Shown here one piece after another: positions 27,791 to 41,076 of a DNA stretch of 64,000 nt. The translations under genes and the position numbers were made by a program. The notes beneath the pieces were generated by a model. The model had not been told where the DNA came from. It saw only the letters and a program-made list of their open reading frames with translations, and did not search any database. Where the stretch lies: assembly GCA_013397795.1 (NCBI GenBank), contig VZTJ01000298.1, positions 709,625 to 773,624 of the forward strand, in the 5' to 3' direction. How positions within the stretch are numbered: position 1 is the stretch's first letter; each line of letters opens with the position of its first letter. This stretch comes from Orthonyx spaldingii. Its lineage: Eukaryota > Chordata > Aves > Passeriformes > Orthonychidae.

Positions 27791-27851
27791 TAATCATAGA
27801 ATCATAGCATTGTATATGTTGGAAAAGACCTCTAAATCATTGGGTTCAACA
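27791..27851 (-). mobile_element. CR1 LINE, short 3' tail fragment
   Basis: The plus strand shows the reverse complement of a CR1 3' end: AATCATAGAATCATAG, then TTGGAAAAGACCTCTAAATC and GGGTTCAAC. These match the usual CR1 tail. Only about 60 bp is convincing, and the sequence to the right has diverged too far to assign. Confidence 0.75.
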
Positions 27852-29169
27852 AGGTTAACCTGTTTACACAGGTTTATACAGAGTTTAGACAAATACCTGT
27901 TCCACACCTGTAAGCACAGTGCTTTCCCTGGCTAATGGCCAAGGGTAGGAGAGTTATCTTCTTACAAGATTCTTTCTGGTATCCTCCAGGAAATGCCACC
28001 TGTCAGTTCACTTTTGGTTCTGACTTACTAGGTTATTAAACAGCCAACTGAACAAGGCCTTGAAAGAAGCTCCAAAAATGGAAGAAAATTGGTAGAGGAA
28101 CGTAATCTGTCCACCAGGTCCATGGGCTGCAGAGAAAAAGTGAGGGACAAATCCAAGTGCACAAATTGATCTATGTAGGAAGAATCTCCCCATCCAAAAC
28201 TGAAGTTAGCACAATGTCCAACACTAAGTAGCCAAAAGCAGCTGGCTACTTGGCCAGTGCCAAAGGAGCAGGAAGAGATGGGGCAGTCTCATACACAAAA
28301 AACCCCAGACACCTTACCCCAGTGTAGGAAAAGAAAATCTAATGGATGAAAGAAATTTTTCCACACTTTCTTTTATGAGTATCAGTTACACTTCTCAGCC
28401 ATCCAGAAAGCAAGGAATCAAGGAAAGTTATGATCAAGATTTGGCATTTCTTTGTGTCCTGAATCATTATGAAATTATGATCTCAAAAGACACACAAACA
28501 AGAAAGAAAAAGGACACTCAGATAAGGGAAATCATCTGGGATACAAGTCCATGATTTAATGCTTGAAACATATTGGACTTGATTTAGCCTCTTTCTGCCA
28601 TCATTTCTCCTGTAAAATTCAGATTTCACTAGACCAGAGGGAGATCTACTCTGTCTTCAGTGACCTGACAACTCTTTATTCATTGTTTTCCTGTGGATCA
28701 GTGATGGCCCACAGATCAAGTACCAGAGGGAAAGCTTTTAGTCCTATGAGATCAATTTTTTTAAACTTTAAGGCAAATAAGTGGTTTTTGATTTTCCAGA
28801 AGATAAAGATGATATTAGAACCTCCAACTGGCATGCAAGTATAGATCTCATCTCCAGTTCATAAACAGAGATCTCAATTTTTTTGCCTCTTTCCTCAATT
28901 TCACTGGAATAAATTAAAATATTTTCTGTCAACAACATTTACTTAACTAATTGGTGTGAAAAACAGACATTTAGGAAAGTTAACACTGGTTTTCAAAACC
29001 AGATTTTCTGATAGTCTTCAGAAAAGAGACAAAAAACTATCTTAATCTCCATAAGATAAAAATATTAGGAGAACAGCAAATTAATCACATGGGTTTATAT
29101 TTGTAAAACCACATAAAAACTGGGTAAGACTTTCCCAGCTCTTGTAAATAAGGTATGGCTATCATTTGT
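27852..29169. other. Unassigned DNA, no gene seen
   Basis: No recognisable gene. Short open frames near 28342-28844 on the plus strand lack any familiar motif, and neither the frames nor flanking splice-like sites give a coherent exon. Confidence 0.55.
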
Positions 29170-29195
29170 ACATATATATATATATAAGTATGTAA

Positions 29196-29231
<36 letters not shown>
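29170..29231. repeat. (TA)n then (AC)17 microsatellite
   Basis: An alternating AT tract (29170-29186) is followed by a short spacer and about 17 uninterrupted AC units (29198-29231). A pure run this long is probably polymorphic. Confidence 0.95.
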
Positions 29232-29234
<3 letters not shown>

Positions 29235-32124
29235 ATAGATACGTAACTTTGTATATACACAGAGTGTCTCTCTTACTAAAAAAAGAAATAATAGTTTAAA
29301 ACATTTTGTGTCTGAGAGATGAGAGAGCAAAATGCTTTCAATATTCAGCCATTCATCCTGACATAAATATTGCTAGAGCACCAGGCAGACCACAACAAGC
29401 ACCGTACGACCAAGTAGTGATAATGAAGCCTGGTTTTAGAGACCTTGCTGAAAGAAACTATTAGGCTTTATGGAATACACTATGTCTAACTGCTGCCTTT
29501 TTCCATATTTTTTTTTTTTTTAGTTGCTAGAAAGTACTTTGTCAACAAAGAAACTGACTCTGATTATAAATAAAACACTAGAACTTAAAGACCTATTTTT
29601 CAAAAGTGCATTTAGATGACAAGTTTTTCCGTATGTTTCACTGTACTTAGATTTTCTGCTGAAACTGGATCATTTGATCACTGACAATGTTGTCAGGGAA
29701 ATACACAGACTCAACAGCTACATGTGTCTTTCAAATTCATTAACCTGCATTTAAATTATCATAATTATTTTTAGCATAACAACCTTGGTGAATTTTTTTT
29801 TATTTACTCTTAGAAATTTGATCACACTTCAGTTATACTTTATTACACTAAAAATAAAAGACTACCTCTGGCAAATGGACTTGCAAGTTCACAAGATTTC
29901 CAGCATTGTCAATTTTCTCCTGTTCTCGCCCAAGAAGTTATAATAAGTGATGTATTGGCAGCAATTTTACAAAGAGTATTTTCAAAAGTTCTACACAGAA
30001 AAGTTATCTAGAACACATCAGTATTTCTACTTTAGAAACAAATATGTTTTTGTTTCAGGAAGGGGGTGGGGGTGGAACAACAAAAAAGTAAGATTCATTG
30101 CATCCCTTTTATTTGGAAAATCTATTTGGAGCAAACATTTCAGAAACCTTAATTATAATTTTAGAACAGTGCATCTGAACTCAGACCAAGAAATATCATG
30201 GCTGGATAGCCTAGAGTGATTTCTTCAATAAAAGTCTTTTTGGTTTTCTTTTCTATCTTATGACAGAAATCTGTGGCATAACAAAAGGAGCAAGTCAAGC
30301 ACAACACAAATAACAAGAGAAAAGAAAATCAAAAAGTGAAGGACGAGGGAGAGGACTCATTCAATAACCCTTCAAATGGATATGGTGCTCCAGGAAGAAG
30401 AAAAGACCAGAACAAGAGAGGAAGCACTGGGCATTTAGAATCAAGTGGACTGCTATATATTTATTCAGCAATATGATAACACTATCTTAATGCAGTCCAA
30501 GAGTTTACCTAAATAAGGAAAAAAATCTACCCTTAATTGTGTTTATTGGTATTTAAAGATTTAACAGAATACATGGGATTTTTTTTTCTGTCAATAATAA
30601 GAAAGCTTCAGTTCACATCAATCTAAAACAAAAGTTCTTCTAACTTTTATTTCAGCAAGAAAAAAGTGTTTCAAATCAGATTACTTATTAGACCTGAAAT
30701 GTAACATTTCATACTAGACACCTCTACTAAGAGCAAAGGAAATAGGGGAATAAATTCACATTACTGCTGGAAGAATGAGAGACCATCTCGTCTCCCTTTA
30801 TCAAAAGATATAAGGCAGGTTGTTCTCAATTTCTTAACTTTCAACTTTAACTGAAAGCTGTTCTGCCTTGATTGGAAGTGTGATCTATGGAACAACAGAA
30901 AAAAAACCCAGAACATCACTGTATATCACACTTTATCCTTCCTCAATGTGGAGTCATGACACAAACACACTTTTATTTTAGGTAGCTTTTTCACATGCTG
31001 CAACAAAAAGAAACCTACTGATTTTTAAGTGGCTCAGAGGATTTGTGTCAGATTCTTTGAAAATTGACTTGCATACACTTTTCTCAGTATTTTTCATTGG
31101 CTGCTACTTTGAGGGAGAAGGACAACAGGAATTTTTATTCCAATTCCTTTTTAAGTAGAATGATTAACAAAAACTTGTCAAGAAAGACAATTGCAAGTAA
31201 TTATGTATGTGCATGTCTGTGACTCTACTTTGAATCATTTTTCGGTCAAGTCACTGGTAAATTGCGTGATGAAGATGGCACAAACTGTAGTGCAAAAGCA
31301 ATACATAGATTATGTTTCCAAAGACATTATATTCAGTACTCAGGAAGGACTGAAATAAAATCAATGCACTATAGCGACGATATTTCCAAAGAGCTGACAA
31401 AATGAAAATTTATTTATTCACACTGCTGGCATGATTCATCTTTCCAAATATATGAACCTTGAAGTGTTTTGTAAAATAAACCAATGGATTCTCATGATCG
31501 CAAAAAGCTCTGAATTCCATCATCAAGCAGAGTACTTCAGAGCAGTCATCTTCCTCAGGGCTCTGGACTTGGGGGAACATATTCTCGTTATATTATATGC
31601 ATCGTTTATATAGCCTTATATAAAATCCACAGTGAAACAAATGGGGGTTTGTCTAATTTCACAATATATATAGAATGGCTGAAGTTTGTATACTGAGAAA
31701 ACATTTATTTAGTTGCTTGTCTCTGATCCAACTACATCCAAGTAAAGTAAATTCAACAGATTTTCTGCATCATATATTGTTGAAATCCCAAAGGTACTGT
31801 ATTATAAACAGTCCAATCAAAATATTTCAGGTTGTCCTAACACTAATCCTAATAGTCTGCTTGCTATTTTCTTCTGCTGAAAGCCACTCAAGTTCAATCA
31901 TTGCAAATGCTATAAAAACCTTGCCGATTTATTTCTCTACTGGGAAAGTGATTTACAACTTAACATCTAACACATCACTCAGCCAAAAAACTTAAATCCT
32001 GACAACCACTCATTTCAATCCTGAAGGTCTAACTTGTAGAGATATCTGCTGTGGAACACTGTGCTTCTGGACTTACTATTCTATTAAAAAAAAAAAAAAA
32101 CAACCGCATGAAAACCAGCATGAA
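29232..32124. other. Unassigned AT-rich DNA, no gene seen
   Basis: No recognisable feature apart from homopolymers, including poly(T) near 29509-29521 and a 15-base A run at 32086-32100 just left of the CR1. The longest frame, 31675-31995 plus, is about 106 codons and AT-rich, with no recognisable domain. Confidence 0.6.
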
Positions 32125-32938
32125 TACAATAGGACATGACTGTACTGGCTTGGGGCATTGACCACCTCTCTAGAAAGACTGTTCCAGTATTTGACCACTC
32201 TGTTAGTAAAGGAATCCTTCCTCATGTCCATTCTGAATCCCCCATACTGCTTTGTACTATTCCCATGTGTCCTCTCACTGAATCCCAAGGAGGAGGAATC
32301 AGCACCTCCCCCTCCACAGGAATCTGCAGAGTCCAATGAGGTCATACCTCAGCCTCCGACTCTCCAAACAAGACAATCCCAAAGTCTTCAGCTGCTCCTC
32401 ACAGGACACTCCTTCCAGACCTTTCACCAACCTTGTTGCCCTCCTCTAGATATATTCAAGGACCTTCACAACTTTCTTTAATTGTGGGGCCCAGAACTAT
32501 ATGCAGTGTCCATGGTGAGGCCACACGAACCCTGAATATAGTGGAATTATCATCTCTGGCTGGTGATGCTGTGTCTGATGCACCCCAGGATGGGCTTTCC
32601 CTCTGGGCTGACAGGGCTCACCGCTTAACAGCATTCCCAGATCCTTTTCTTCAGGGCTGCTCTCCAGCCACTCATCTCACAATTTATACTTGTGCCCCAT
32701 GTAACTATGTTCCAGGTGTGGAATCCAGCATTTGAACAAATAAATTTCATCCCATTAATCATTGTCCAGTGCTCCAACCTAACTATATTCCTCTGCAAGA
32801 CATTGTGTCCCTCAAGAGAGTAAATAGAGCCTCATGATCTGGCGTCATCGGCAAAGTTAATGTTGCTTTCAACTCCTTCATCCAGATTGTTGATAAATGT
32901 ATTAAACAGAATTGGCCCTAGAATTCAACCCTGTGAAA
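32125..32938 (-). mobile_element. CR1 LINE, ORF2 C-terminus with RT remnant, no 3' tail
   Basis: Read on the minus strand, this starts inside reverse transcriptase. The frame gives LGPILFN...FINNLDEG and then FADDA, where FADD (codons at about 32844-32855) corresponds to the catalytic Y/F-x-D-D motif of non-LTR reverse transcriptases. It continues through the region after the polymerase (GAGTGGCTGGAGAGCAGCCC) and the GGATTCCTTTACTAACAGAG block, ending around GTGGTCAATGCCCCAAGCC. The usual final 3' repeat is absent, so this copy is truncated or diverged at both ends. That junction resembles CR1 subfamilies other than the plus-strand copies here. Frameshifts and stops make it non-functional. 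Plus-strand open frames in this interval are antisense shadows. Confidence 0.92.
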
Positions 32939-33031
32939 CACGTACATTCCTATGTGCCTGTGAATATGAATTCACATGTTCATTTATATGAATACGTATA
33001 TCAAATATATGCTATTGAATTCATATATTCA
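32939..33031. repeat. AT-rich imperfect inverted repeat beside the CR1
   Basis: TGAATATGAATTCA (32961-32974) is nearly the reverse complement of TGAATTCATATATTCA (33016-33031), with about 41 bp between. A smaller self-complementary unit, TGTGAATATGAATTCACA, overlaps the left arm. It lies immediately past the 5'-truncated end of the CR1. Confidence 0.6.
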
Positions 33032-36000
33032 TTTTCCAATATATGAAAATAATGCATATTTCAAGTAAGTTTCTATTCTAATGCTTACATCCTGGTCAGT
33101 CATTTTCACACATAAAGCTCCTTCTATCATTATTCAGAAGCTAAGAGTATTTGTTTTTATCCTTTCTAATGTCTGTCAAATTCAGCCTAAAGACAGAGCA
33201 AAACAGTGTTTTCCTGGTTAGAATTCTGTTGAAAACTGTTTGGACCATTCAAAATCTGACTTGTCTGCCTACACCCAACTCTGCACCACATGACATAAAA
33301 CTATTCCTGAAAGACAAAGTTCTGTGCAGAAAAAGGCTGTCTAGACTCTGCAGTAAGGTGGAGATACCCAGTTCATGATCTTGTGCAGTTTCACCGGCTC
33401 ATATCCAATAATACATTTTTCTACTCTCGGATCTTAATTTTTAATGGCCTTACATAAATTATATTAATTATTAATTATCTTAACAAATTATTTGACAACC
33501 TTAATTAATAACCTTAATTTTTAATAACACATCTGAAATTTATGCTTGAGACCTCAAACAGAAGTTAAATTTATTGTTTTAATTTACTCTGGATCTGTTT
33601 CAATTTAGTAACAGTCTGTTAGCAAGAAAACCAGTATTTGAAGACTCATTATAAAAGACTTAACAATGTAATATGCTCATTATATGGTAGACAGAAGAAA
33701 AAGCATATGTATGCATTTACACAAAAAACAAGCACTGCATCACTGGGACTTGGGATATATCCAACTCAAATGCATTCTAGCATTGTTCCAGGGAAAGAAT
33801 AAGAATTTAAGGTTCAGATCTGGGAAGGTAATAAACATATTTTCAGAAAGATGAGAATAACCTTTTTCTCTCATGAGATTCTGAACAATGTTGGGATTAC
33901 TTCTCTAATTTAGGACTGAAAACTAGTCACCAGCTTGAGCATTGACTTCAGTCACAATCGTCCCAAACAAGCAATATTGAATAATTTAAATATCAAGCAT
34001 TTTCTCTCTAAGACATACTTTTTAGTGTACAGTAGGCATTTTTTTGGATGAAAATACAAGTCAATATAAAATGGTTTCAGGTTATATTAAATACCTCATC
34101 TGATTTAAAATCAAAACATTCCAACTTGGCGTTTGTTTTAGTTTTTTTTCTTCCATTCAGGTAACTAAATGTAGAGGGTTGGGGAAAACTTTTTTCCTGA
34201 TTATATATTCCCCCCTCATGTCTTCAATAGCCCTATTTAAAAGCATAAAACAGAACAGTTCGCTGATTTTCAGCCAGAGATATATGCTAAATTCTACACA
34301 AACTCATAAATATACTTAGGGAACCTGAAATAATATCCTTTGACAACTAAAGCATTTGTTTTAGAAATTATATCATCAGTCCTAGTCTTGATAAGTGCAA
34401 CAATATTTCCTCCAGCAGCCTTGTTTTTACCTCTTGAAATAATAAAGTCCAGATCTAAGTCTGGTTTCTAATCATTAGAGACACATTTTCTACCTTTTTT
34501 TTTTTATCCCTTTTACTGTCTGCTATCAGATTAAATGCTAACTTTTTCTTTTTTCTTTTTTTTTTTAACATTTCTGGCTATTCATGTATTATCATTTCCT
34601 ATTTAATGCTGAAGGGAAAATACCTGTTCCACATCATCAAGTGATGGTTTTGTCATTCATCCACTGCTTTAAACTAGAAACATGCACCTTTGTCACCCTA
34701 GTATGCTCAGCTTTCAAATTACTTCTTGAACTCTGCTTTAATACCTAAAACAGGAAGTTACTTGATCAACTCATCTGCTGTGCCACAAACTGATCCCTAA
34801 ATGTATCTTACAAGGAGCATTATTTTCAAATGTTGTTTCCTTTATTCCTGCAGAATAGCTTCCTGCTAAGAAGGTCCCAGTGGAGTTCTGTTAATTTCTC
34901 TAGATTTCATAAAACAGTGTATGTGAAGTACACTGATAGAAGGACAACATAGAACCTTTCACTTATGTAGAGGTGGAGAGAGGCAGATAAAATAATAAAA
35001 GTGAAACATTCTTCACCACCTATCATGAGGGACACCTTTGGGGAGAAGACTAATGCATTATGTTTTTAAAAAAAATGCAATTCGTGGTTTCTGGCTTGCA
35101 CTGCTAGAATTATAAATCATGCATTGCTATATACTCCATTGTAACAGGAAAAAATATTTCTCTCATGGTCACTTTGTGGCCAAATAACCCATGAGACTTT
35201 TCTGAGGATGTACAAGTTTAATGCCTAAAGAGATTTATAATCTAAAGATATTGTGCCTGGGAAAAGATATTAGGACAATATAGCCATACCTTTAGAGACC
35301 TCTGAAAAGAATCAGACACTGATAAAGCTGTGCATAAAGAGGCAAATTTTGTGTGAGAGAGCACAACCTGAGAAAGACATTTTAACTGCAGGGTAAAGGT
35401 AGATTACAGCAAGACTAAAAACTGTAGTCAAAGAAAGTCAGGAATATGAAGGTTCTCTGCAATGGCAAAATCATACAGATACAAGTTAATTTTGTTCACA
35501 ATTAAGCATTTTCATTATTATAAAGAGCTAATCAAGCAGCCTCGAGTTCATGTTCTTCAGTAATATAACAATAAACAAACAAACAAACAAAAAATTAGTA
35601 TATATGTTTCCAGAGAAGATTTTGCTACCTCTTACAAATCCAAACCTAGGGAGCCAAACTTGCTCATATGGAACAGGTAGTCACCCAAATTCCATGTCAA
35701 TATGTATATATAAAGAAAGCAGCCTTGTTCTTTTAACCCCAAGACAAGTTCCATGTCTTTATTTACAGGAAGCCCAGGTCAGCTAAAATCAAGTATGACT
35801 CAACTGCCATGACCAGCTGGGGTCTGACATGCAATTCTTCTGCCACTCATTACTTCTGACAACAGAGACATTGGGTTTTTCCCAAATGCTAAGTCAAGTA
35901 AAAGAGTTTATGCTGATACCACAAAATTAAAAATATTTAAAACATCTGATGTAAAATAAGCAAGGTGGATCTCTGTAGCTTCCTACTTAACTTCCTACTT

Positions 36001-36318
36001 CCCCCTCGAGTTAAAGTTGTCTTAGTAAATGGCAATATAGTATATAATTTTCTTTCATTATAGTTTGGCAAAAGTTTCACTAATGTAAGACATCTAAAAT
36101 ATATGTACTCGAATGTTACCATGGGTCTCTTCCATTTCCAAGGATGGTCCACACAGCTTTTTAACCAACAGCTTATTATTATTAATTGTTTATTAAAAGA
36201 ACAGCTTCCAGCAGCAAGCCTCTTCCTAGTAGGCATAAGTTTAATGTTTTGTTCTGAAGCAGACTTCTAGATATTTTTTTTCACAAGCACCCATTTTTCT
36301 CACCCTAAGGGACCCCTG
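33032..36318. other. Unassigned AT-rich DNA, no gene seen
   Basis: No gene seen. A TTAATTA-rich patch spans about 33440-33535, and T-rich runs occur near 34495-34567. Frames are short and without domains. Confidence 0.6.
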
Positions 36319-36368
36319 AATGCTATCAAATTACTAAAATGCTAGGAAATGCTATCAAAATACTAAAA
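36319..36368. repeat. Two-copy direct repeat, period 29 bp
   Basis: AATGCTATCAAATTACTAAAA at 36319-36339 recurs at 36348-36368 with one base changed. This is a small local duplication of unknown significance. Confidence 0.8.
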
Positions 36369-36452
36369 TTACTATAGAAAAAATAAGTAGTCTCAGACAT
36401 GCCGCCTACAGATCAACAATAATATTCCCATTCATCTTCCAACACTTTCTTC

Positions 36453-36522
36453 TTAGAACCACAGAACAGTTTGGAATGGAAGAGACTTTTAAAAGTCTTC
36501 CGGTCCAACCCCCCTGCAATGA
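36453..36522 (-). mobile_element. CR1 LINE, short 3' tail fragment
   Basis: The plus strand reads TAGAACCACAGAACAGTTTGG, then GGAAGAGAC, and CCGGTCCAACCCCCCTGCAATG. This is the reverse complement of the avian CR1 3' tail (GGGGGGTTGGA...CCATTCTGTGGTTCTA type). Only the final segment is convincing. The adjoining sequence to 36700 may be more of the element but is too diverged to call. Confidence 0.8.
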
Positions 36523-39500
36523 TCTGGTACTACCAAAATTGTCTGGGAGTTTGTCATTTCAGAGAGAGTCAGAACAGTTTCCTCCCTGGTGTCCAATGCA
36601 TTATTTTGGGGATCTACTACACTCCATTACAACTTTTATCTAGATCCAGAATCAATACTGCTGCTACTGACACTAATACTTCAGGGGATTTGCTACACAC
36701 CAGAGAATGGGGGCAGTTGAAGTTCTCCATTTAAATTTTTTTTTTCATTCAAATATAAACATACTAACTAATAAAATTATATCAGCCAAGGTCCCCCTCA
36801 TAAGCCACTGAGATTAGATATGTTGTGCAGCATGGGTTTCTGCAAGGGTTAGCTGAGCAGAATGCATGGCCCTGAATGATGGCTGAAGAACAGCCCATTT
36901 GGCTTACTCAAGAAGTAACACTGCAGACCTTGAGAAGCCTAAACTTTTCCCCATCCTTTGAGATTTTAATTAACAATGAGCTTCTCTAAGGTAACTTCAT
37001 CACTTCTGCATAAATTTCTTGAAGCAAAGACTAATGTAGGCCATAGCTATGTTCCCTGCTGGCTGTGACAGTAATAACCATCCACTGGGGATATCCTCTA
37101 CACGCCAGAGCTCCTGGGCTTGGTTTGAAAGCCTCCCACTGAGAGATGAAAAAAGACAGAAGTGAGTAGTTCTGGCAGCATGTTCCTTGCAATAAGGTAA
37201 GCAACGACACTTGCTAATATTTAGAACATGTTATTGAAGTGTACATGTAATTAAAACTCTCGCTTCATTTTCCTGCTTGCCTCATGCACGTGGGATAACA
37301 AGCTGGCTTCAAAGTAGACTGCCAGCCATTTTTGCCAACTGGTCCTGTAAATTTCAGTTCAGCTAATCAAATTTTTAATCAAGATAGCAGGAAAAATAAC
37401 TGTGATCTGAATGAATTTTCATGCCCTTAAACCCCAGGTGAGAAGAGACAGTTTTTAGAACAGTTGCCCCCAGGGAAGAAAAACAATGAGGGAGGACATC
37501 TTAGTGACTAAATATTATTGAGCTAGCATCTGTTACCAAAATAATTATCAGCCTTGGTAGATAAAGCAGGGAAATCAATGAGAGGGTCAGTGATTTACCA
37601 TTGGCAAAAGAAAGTCTCACAGTACATAAGGATGGACAATCTTGATGAAGGCAGAAACATCAGTTAGATACCCCAAGGAAGAAATGGAGACAAAAATGTT
37701 CAGAACAATTGAATATTCCAGTGAACAATGCAATTTTTATAATATTGCTGTGGAGTACAACAAGGAGTCCTTTTCTAACCAAGTCTAGTTTTTCTAATGA
37801 ACATTTATTCTTCCCCACAGGATTTCTCTGCTCTCACTTTCTGCTTTTCTCAGAAGCCTTTTCAAAAACCCTGCAGGAAACAACACTGAAGTCCATTTAA
37901 AACAAACTTTGATACTGCACACTTTGTATTACTACAATATTCACTGCTAGTGCAGACCATTTAGTGAATTAACAAATCCTCCTCCAAGATCAATCTATTG
38001 AACTGAATTTGCTCTACAGGGGTTTATGATATTCTTCAGTCACAATAAGGCTGTTGGGTATTTCTAAAAATACCTAGGAAGTCCATTAATTACTACTAAT
38101 TGTAACACTGATTCTAAATAATTTGTTATTCCAAAAGCATTTCAGCTGCCATAAGACCAATAGAATAATTTTTGACTCGTGCAGCTTACTAAAAAAAAAA
38201 AAACAAAAAAACTAATCTTATATTTTTTGTCCTGAAATTTTAATGAACAATAAATACAATTTGGGAGAATTGGCATCTATCTATTTAAAATTCATGGGGG
38301 AAAAAATGCTAAAGAACAGAACTACTCTAAACACTGATAGATTGTAAGAGTACTGGCTACTTGTAACAAACCTAGGTGTAGTTAAGAGTTATGTTTTAGT
38401 AGCAAATAATAGCAACAAATAGGGTAACACAATCATCAGCTATTATTAAATTATTAAAATAAAAGCAAGAGTTACTAACATGCAATATAGTACTGGTAAA
38501 AATCAAAGAAATTTAATTCAGAAGATTCAGTGATTTAAGTCAGAAAGAAGGCCCAAAGATTTGAATGAGGATTTGGCCTGCAGCAAAAGAAATTTGGAGT
38601 TTAGCACAATCAATTATCTCAAGCTCAGAAGTTTTATTATCCAATTACTGGATAGTGAATTTTTCTACACCTCTCCAAATATGGAGCAGATGTTCCGGCA
38701 CCAGAAACTGTGTGAATTAGTAATGAAACACAACTCATGACATATTGGACCCAAGGGCACAGAAATCTTTTGATTAAGCAAGTATTTTCATAGCAGCTCT
38801 GCAGCAGACAGACTAAAAGGGTCTTAAACGAGGCACACAAAAGTATCTTAATTTGTCATGATTTGGAGGAAGTCAATGACCAAGTAGCAAACTAAATTTC
38901 AAGGAAGCTGTTGTGAACAAAAAAAAAACAAAACCCAAAAACCAACAAAACTTCCAGTTTAGATGCAGTCTAAAATTTGTTGCTAAAATAATTGTAAGAG
39001 AATTCATATTTAAGAAAAACTATTATTGTATCACTCTAGTTATATTCAGTAATTTGAGGTGAAACAGAGTATGGACTGTTTGTTAATCCCATGTAGTTTT
39101 TAGCTGGATCTTTTTGAAATGGATAAGAAAAGCTTCCAAATGCAGGTCTCCTAACAAAAATGTGTTCAAAAATCAGTATTTACTAATATTGACCAAGGAA
39201 TGGTGTTACAAATTGACCAATCTAATGCTAGCTATTGTCAAATGGGTATTCTCAAATTTTTTCAGGCCAAAACCAGCCAGCAACCAGGTTATACTCTTAA
39301 TTTCAATTTGCTTGATCAAAATAGAGCTTGCTGATCCCAAATTACACACTGGCCATGAATACAAGTACTTCTTTCAAGGTGCATGATTTTCAATGACTCT
39401 TAAAAAGATGAAACAGGTTTCACTGCTTCTGACCTTTCCTGCTTACTAAGGCTATTTCTGATTTACACATACTTTTCAAAATCTATAATTAAAAAGGTTT

Positions 39501-40428
39501 CAGGGGACTGAAGTAGCTCATGGGAAGTTTCCACATTTATATCAAGAGCAGGTTGGTGGAAAAGAAGAAACCATGAAGACAAAGGAGCTATAAATGCAAG
39601 GAAATCACAAACATTGGCTGCACAATTATACATAAGTCATACCAACAGTGTTTCATCAAGAGCGATGATGCCCATAATCAAAAATGTTCCATCCCCATTT
39701 AGCATCCTTAGAACCTTAACATACATCAAAGTAGTAAATACATTATTAAGGCAAAGATCATATTCAGAAGCAGTGCCTAATGTGACTCTTAAGAAGCATT
39801 TTGTGCATTGAATTACTCTTTTCATGTTTTTCCTTTCTAATTTACTCTGATAGAAGCTGTTAAAGTAATGGCAAACGTTGGCATATAGAAATATTCTTGG
39901 CAAGGAAGAATGTACAAGTTTGTTTTGTATCTATCTTACTTCCTCTTGCATTTAGATCATGATTTTAAAATTTATCTCATTCCTTTCTTTTATGTTTAGG
40001 GACATTAATGCCATCTCCTGTCAGTGCTTTACAAATAAACCCAGTGGCATTCAATAACATCTGTAAAAAATCTTTAATAAAAGTCTAGAACTCAAGTGGA
40101 TAGCAAGGAGATAATAAAAAGCCTAATACCACTCATATGTCACATAATAGAACAGTTTATTTTAGCTCATCTAAGCAATGACATGGAACAGCTAATACCA
40201 TTCTCTGTGTCCTTAGTCACAGTTTTATAATTTGTAACACTATCAAAGTTGGTTTTAATATCTTCTTCTAAGACTTCACAATAGCAAGCTGCATTTTCCT
40301 TCCTCCTTATAAGCATACATAAAGTTCAAGCAAGCGTTATAGGTTTAGAAATTGGTTTTAAATTAAAAATCAGACTTCATCATAAATATGTTTTTCAGTT
40401 TTCCAAAAGCCTTTATAGACTATTTCTC
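36523..40428. other. Unassigned AT-rich DNA, no gene seen
   Basis: No recognisable gene or repeat. A/C-rich low-complexity patches occur near 38190-38212 and 38920-38950. Open frames are at or below 90 codons on both strands. Confidence 0.6.
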
Positions 40429-41076
40429 TCTGGGGGTGTTTGTCAACACTTGGTTGAACATGAGCCAGCAGTGTGCCCAGGTGGCCAAGAAAGCCAGTGG
40501 CATCGGCTTTTATCTGAAATAGCGTGGCCAGCAGGACCAGGGCAATGAGCATTCCCCTGTACTCAGCACTGTTGAACTCAAATCCTGTGTTCAGTTCTGG
40601 GCCCCTCACTACAAGAAAGACTTTGAGCTACTGGAGCATGTCTCAGAGAAGGGCAATTAGGCTGGTGAAGGCTCTACAGTACAAATCATATGAGGAGTGG
40701 CTGAGGAAGCTGGGACTGTTTAGCCTTGAAAAAAGGAGGCTGAGGAGGACCTGATTGCTCTCTGCAACTGCCTGAAAGGAGGCTGGAGCGAGGTGGGAGT
40801 CACTCTCTTCTCCCAAGTAACACACAATAGAACAATAGGAAAGAGCCTCAAGTTGCACCAGAGGAGGTTTAGATTGGATATTAGGAAAGATTTCTTTACA
40901 GAAGGTGTTGCCAAGCATTGGAGCAGGCTGCCCAGGGAAGTGATAGTCCCCACCCCTGAAGGTATTCAAAAGACACGTAGATGTGGCACTTATGAAGATG
41001 GTTTAGAGGTGGGCTAACAGTTGGACTCAAGGATCTTAGAGGTCTTTTCCAGTCTAAATGATTCTATAATTCTATA
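40429..41076 (+). mobile_element. CR1 LINE, ORF2 C-terminus and complete 3' end
   Basis: This is the longest plus-strand CR1 copy. It begins at GGGGTGTTTGTCAACACTTGG, continues through CATGAGCCAGCAGTGTGCCC, and its frame 40524-40754 still spells typical CR1 ORF2 C-terminal peptides (ASRTRAMSIPLYSALL and later YEEWLRKLGLFSLEKRRLR) separated by a frameshifted part. Downstream come GGCTGCCCAGGGAAGTG (about 40926), GATGTGGCACTTATG (about 40980) and a terminal ATTCTATAATTCTATA. It is 5'-truncated and frame-broken, so inactive. Minus-strand frames in this span are shadows. Confidence 0.96.

Noticed and set aside
32136..32735. Plus-strand open frames of 67 to 107 codons
   Set aside because: They are antisense readings of a minus-strand CR1; the true coding sense shows reverse transcriptase motifs.
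40643..40969. Minus-strand frame of 108 codons
   Set aside because: Antisense shadow of the CR1 ORF2 C-terminus on the plus strand.
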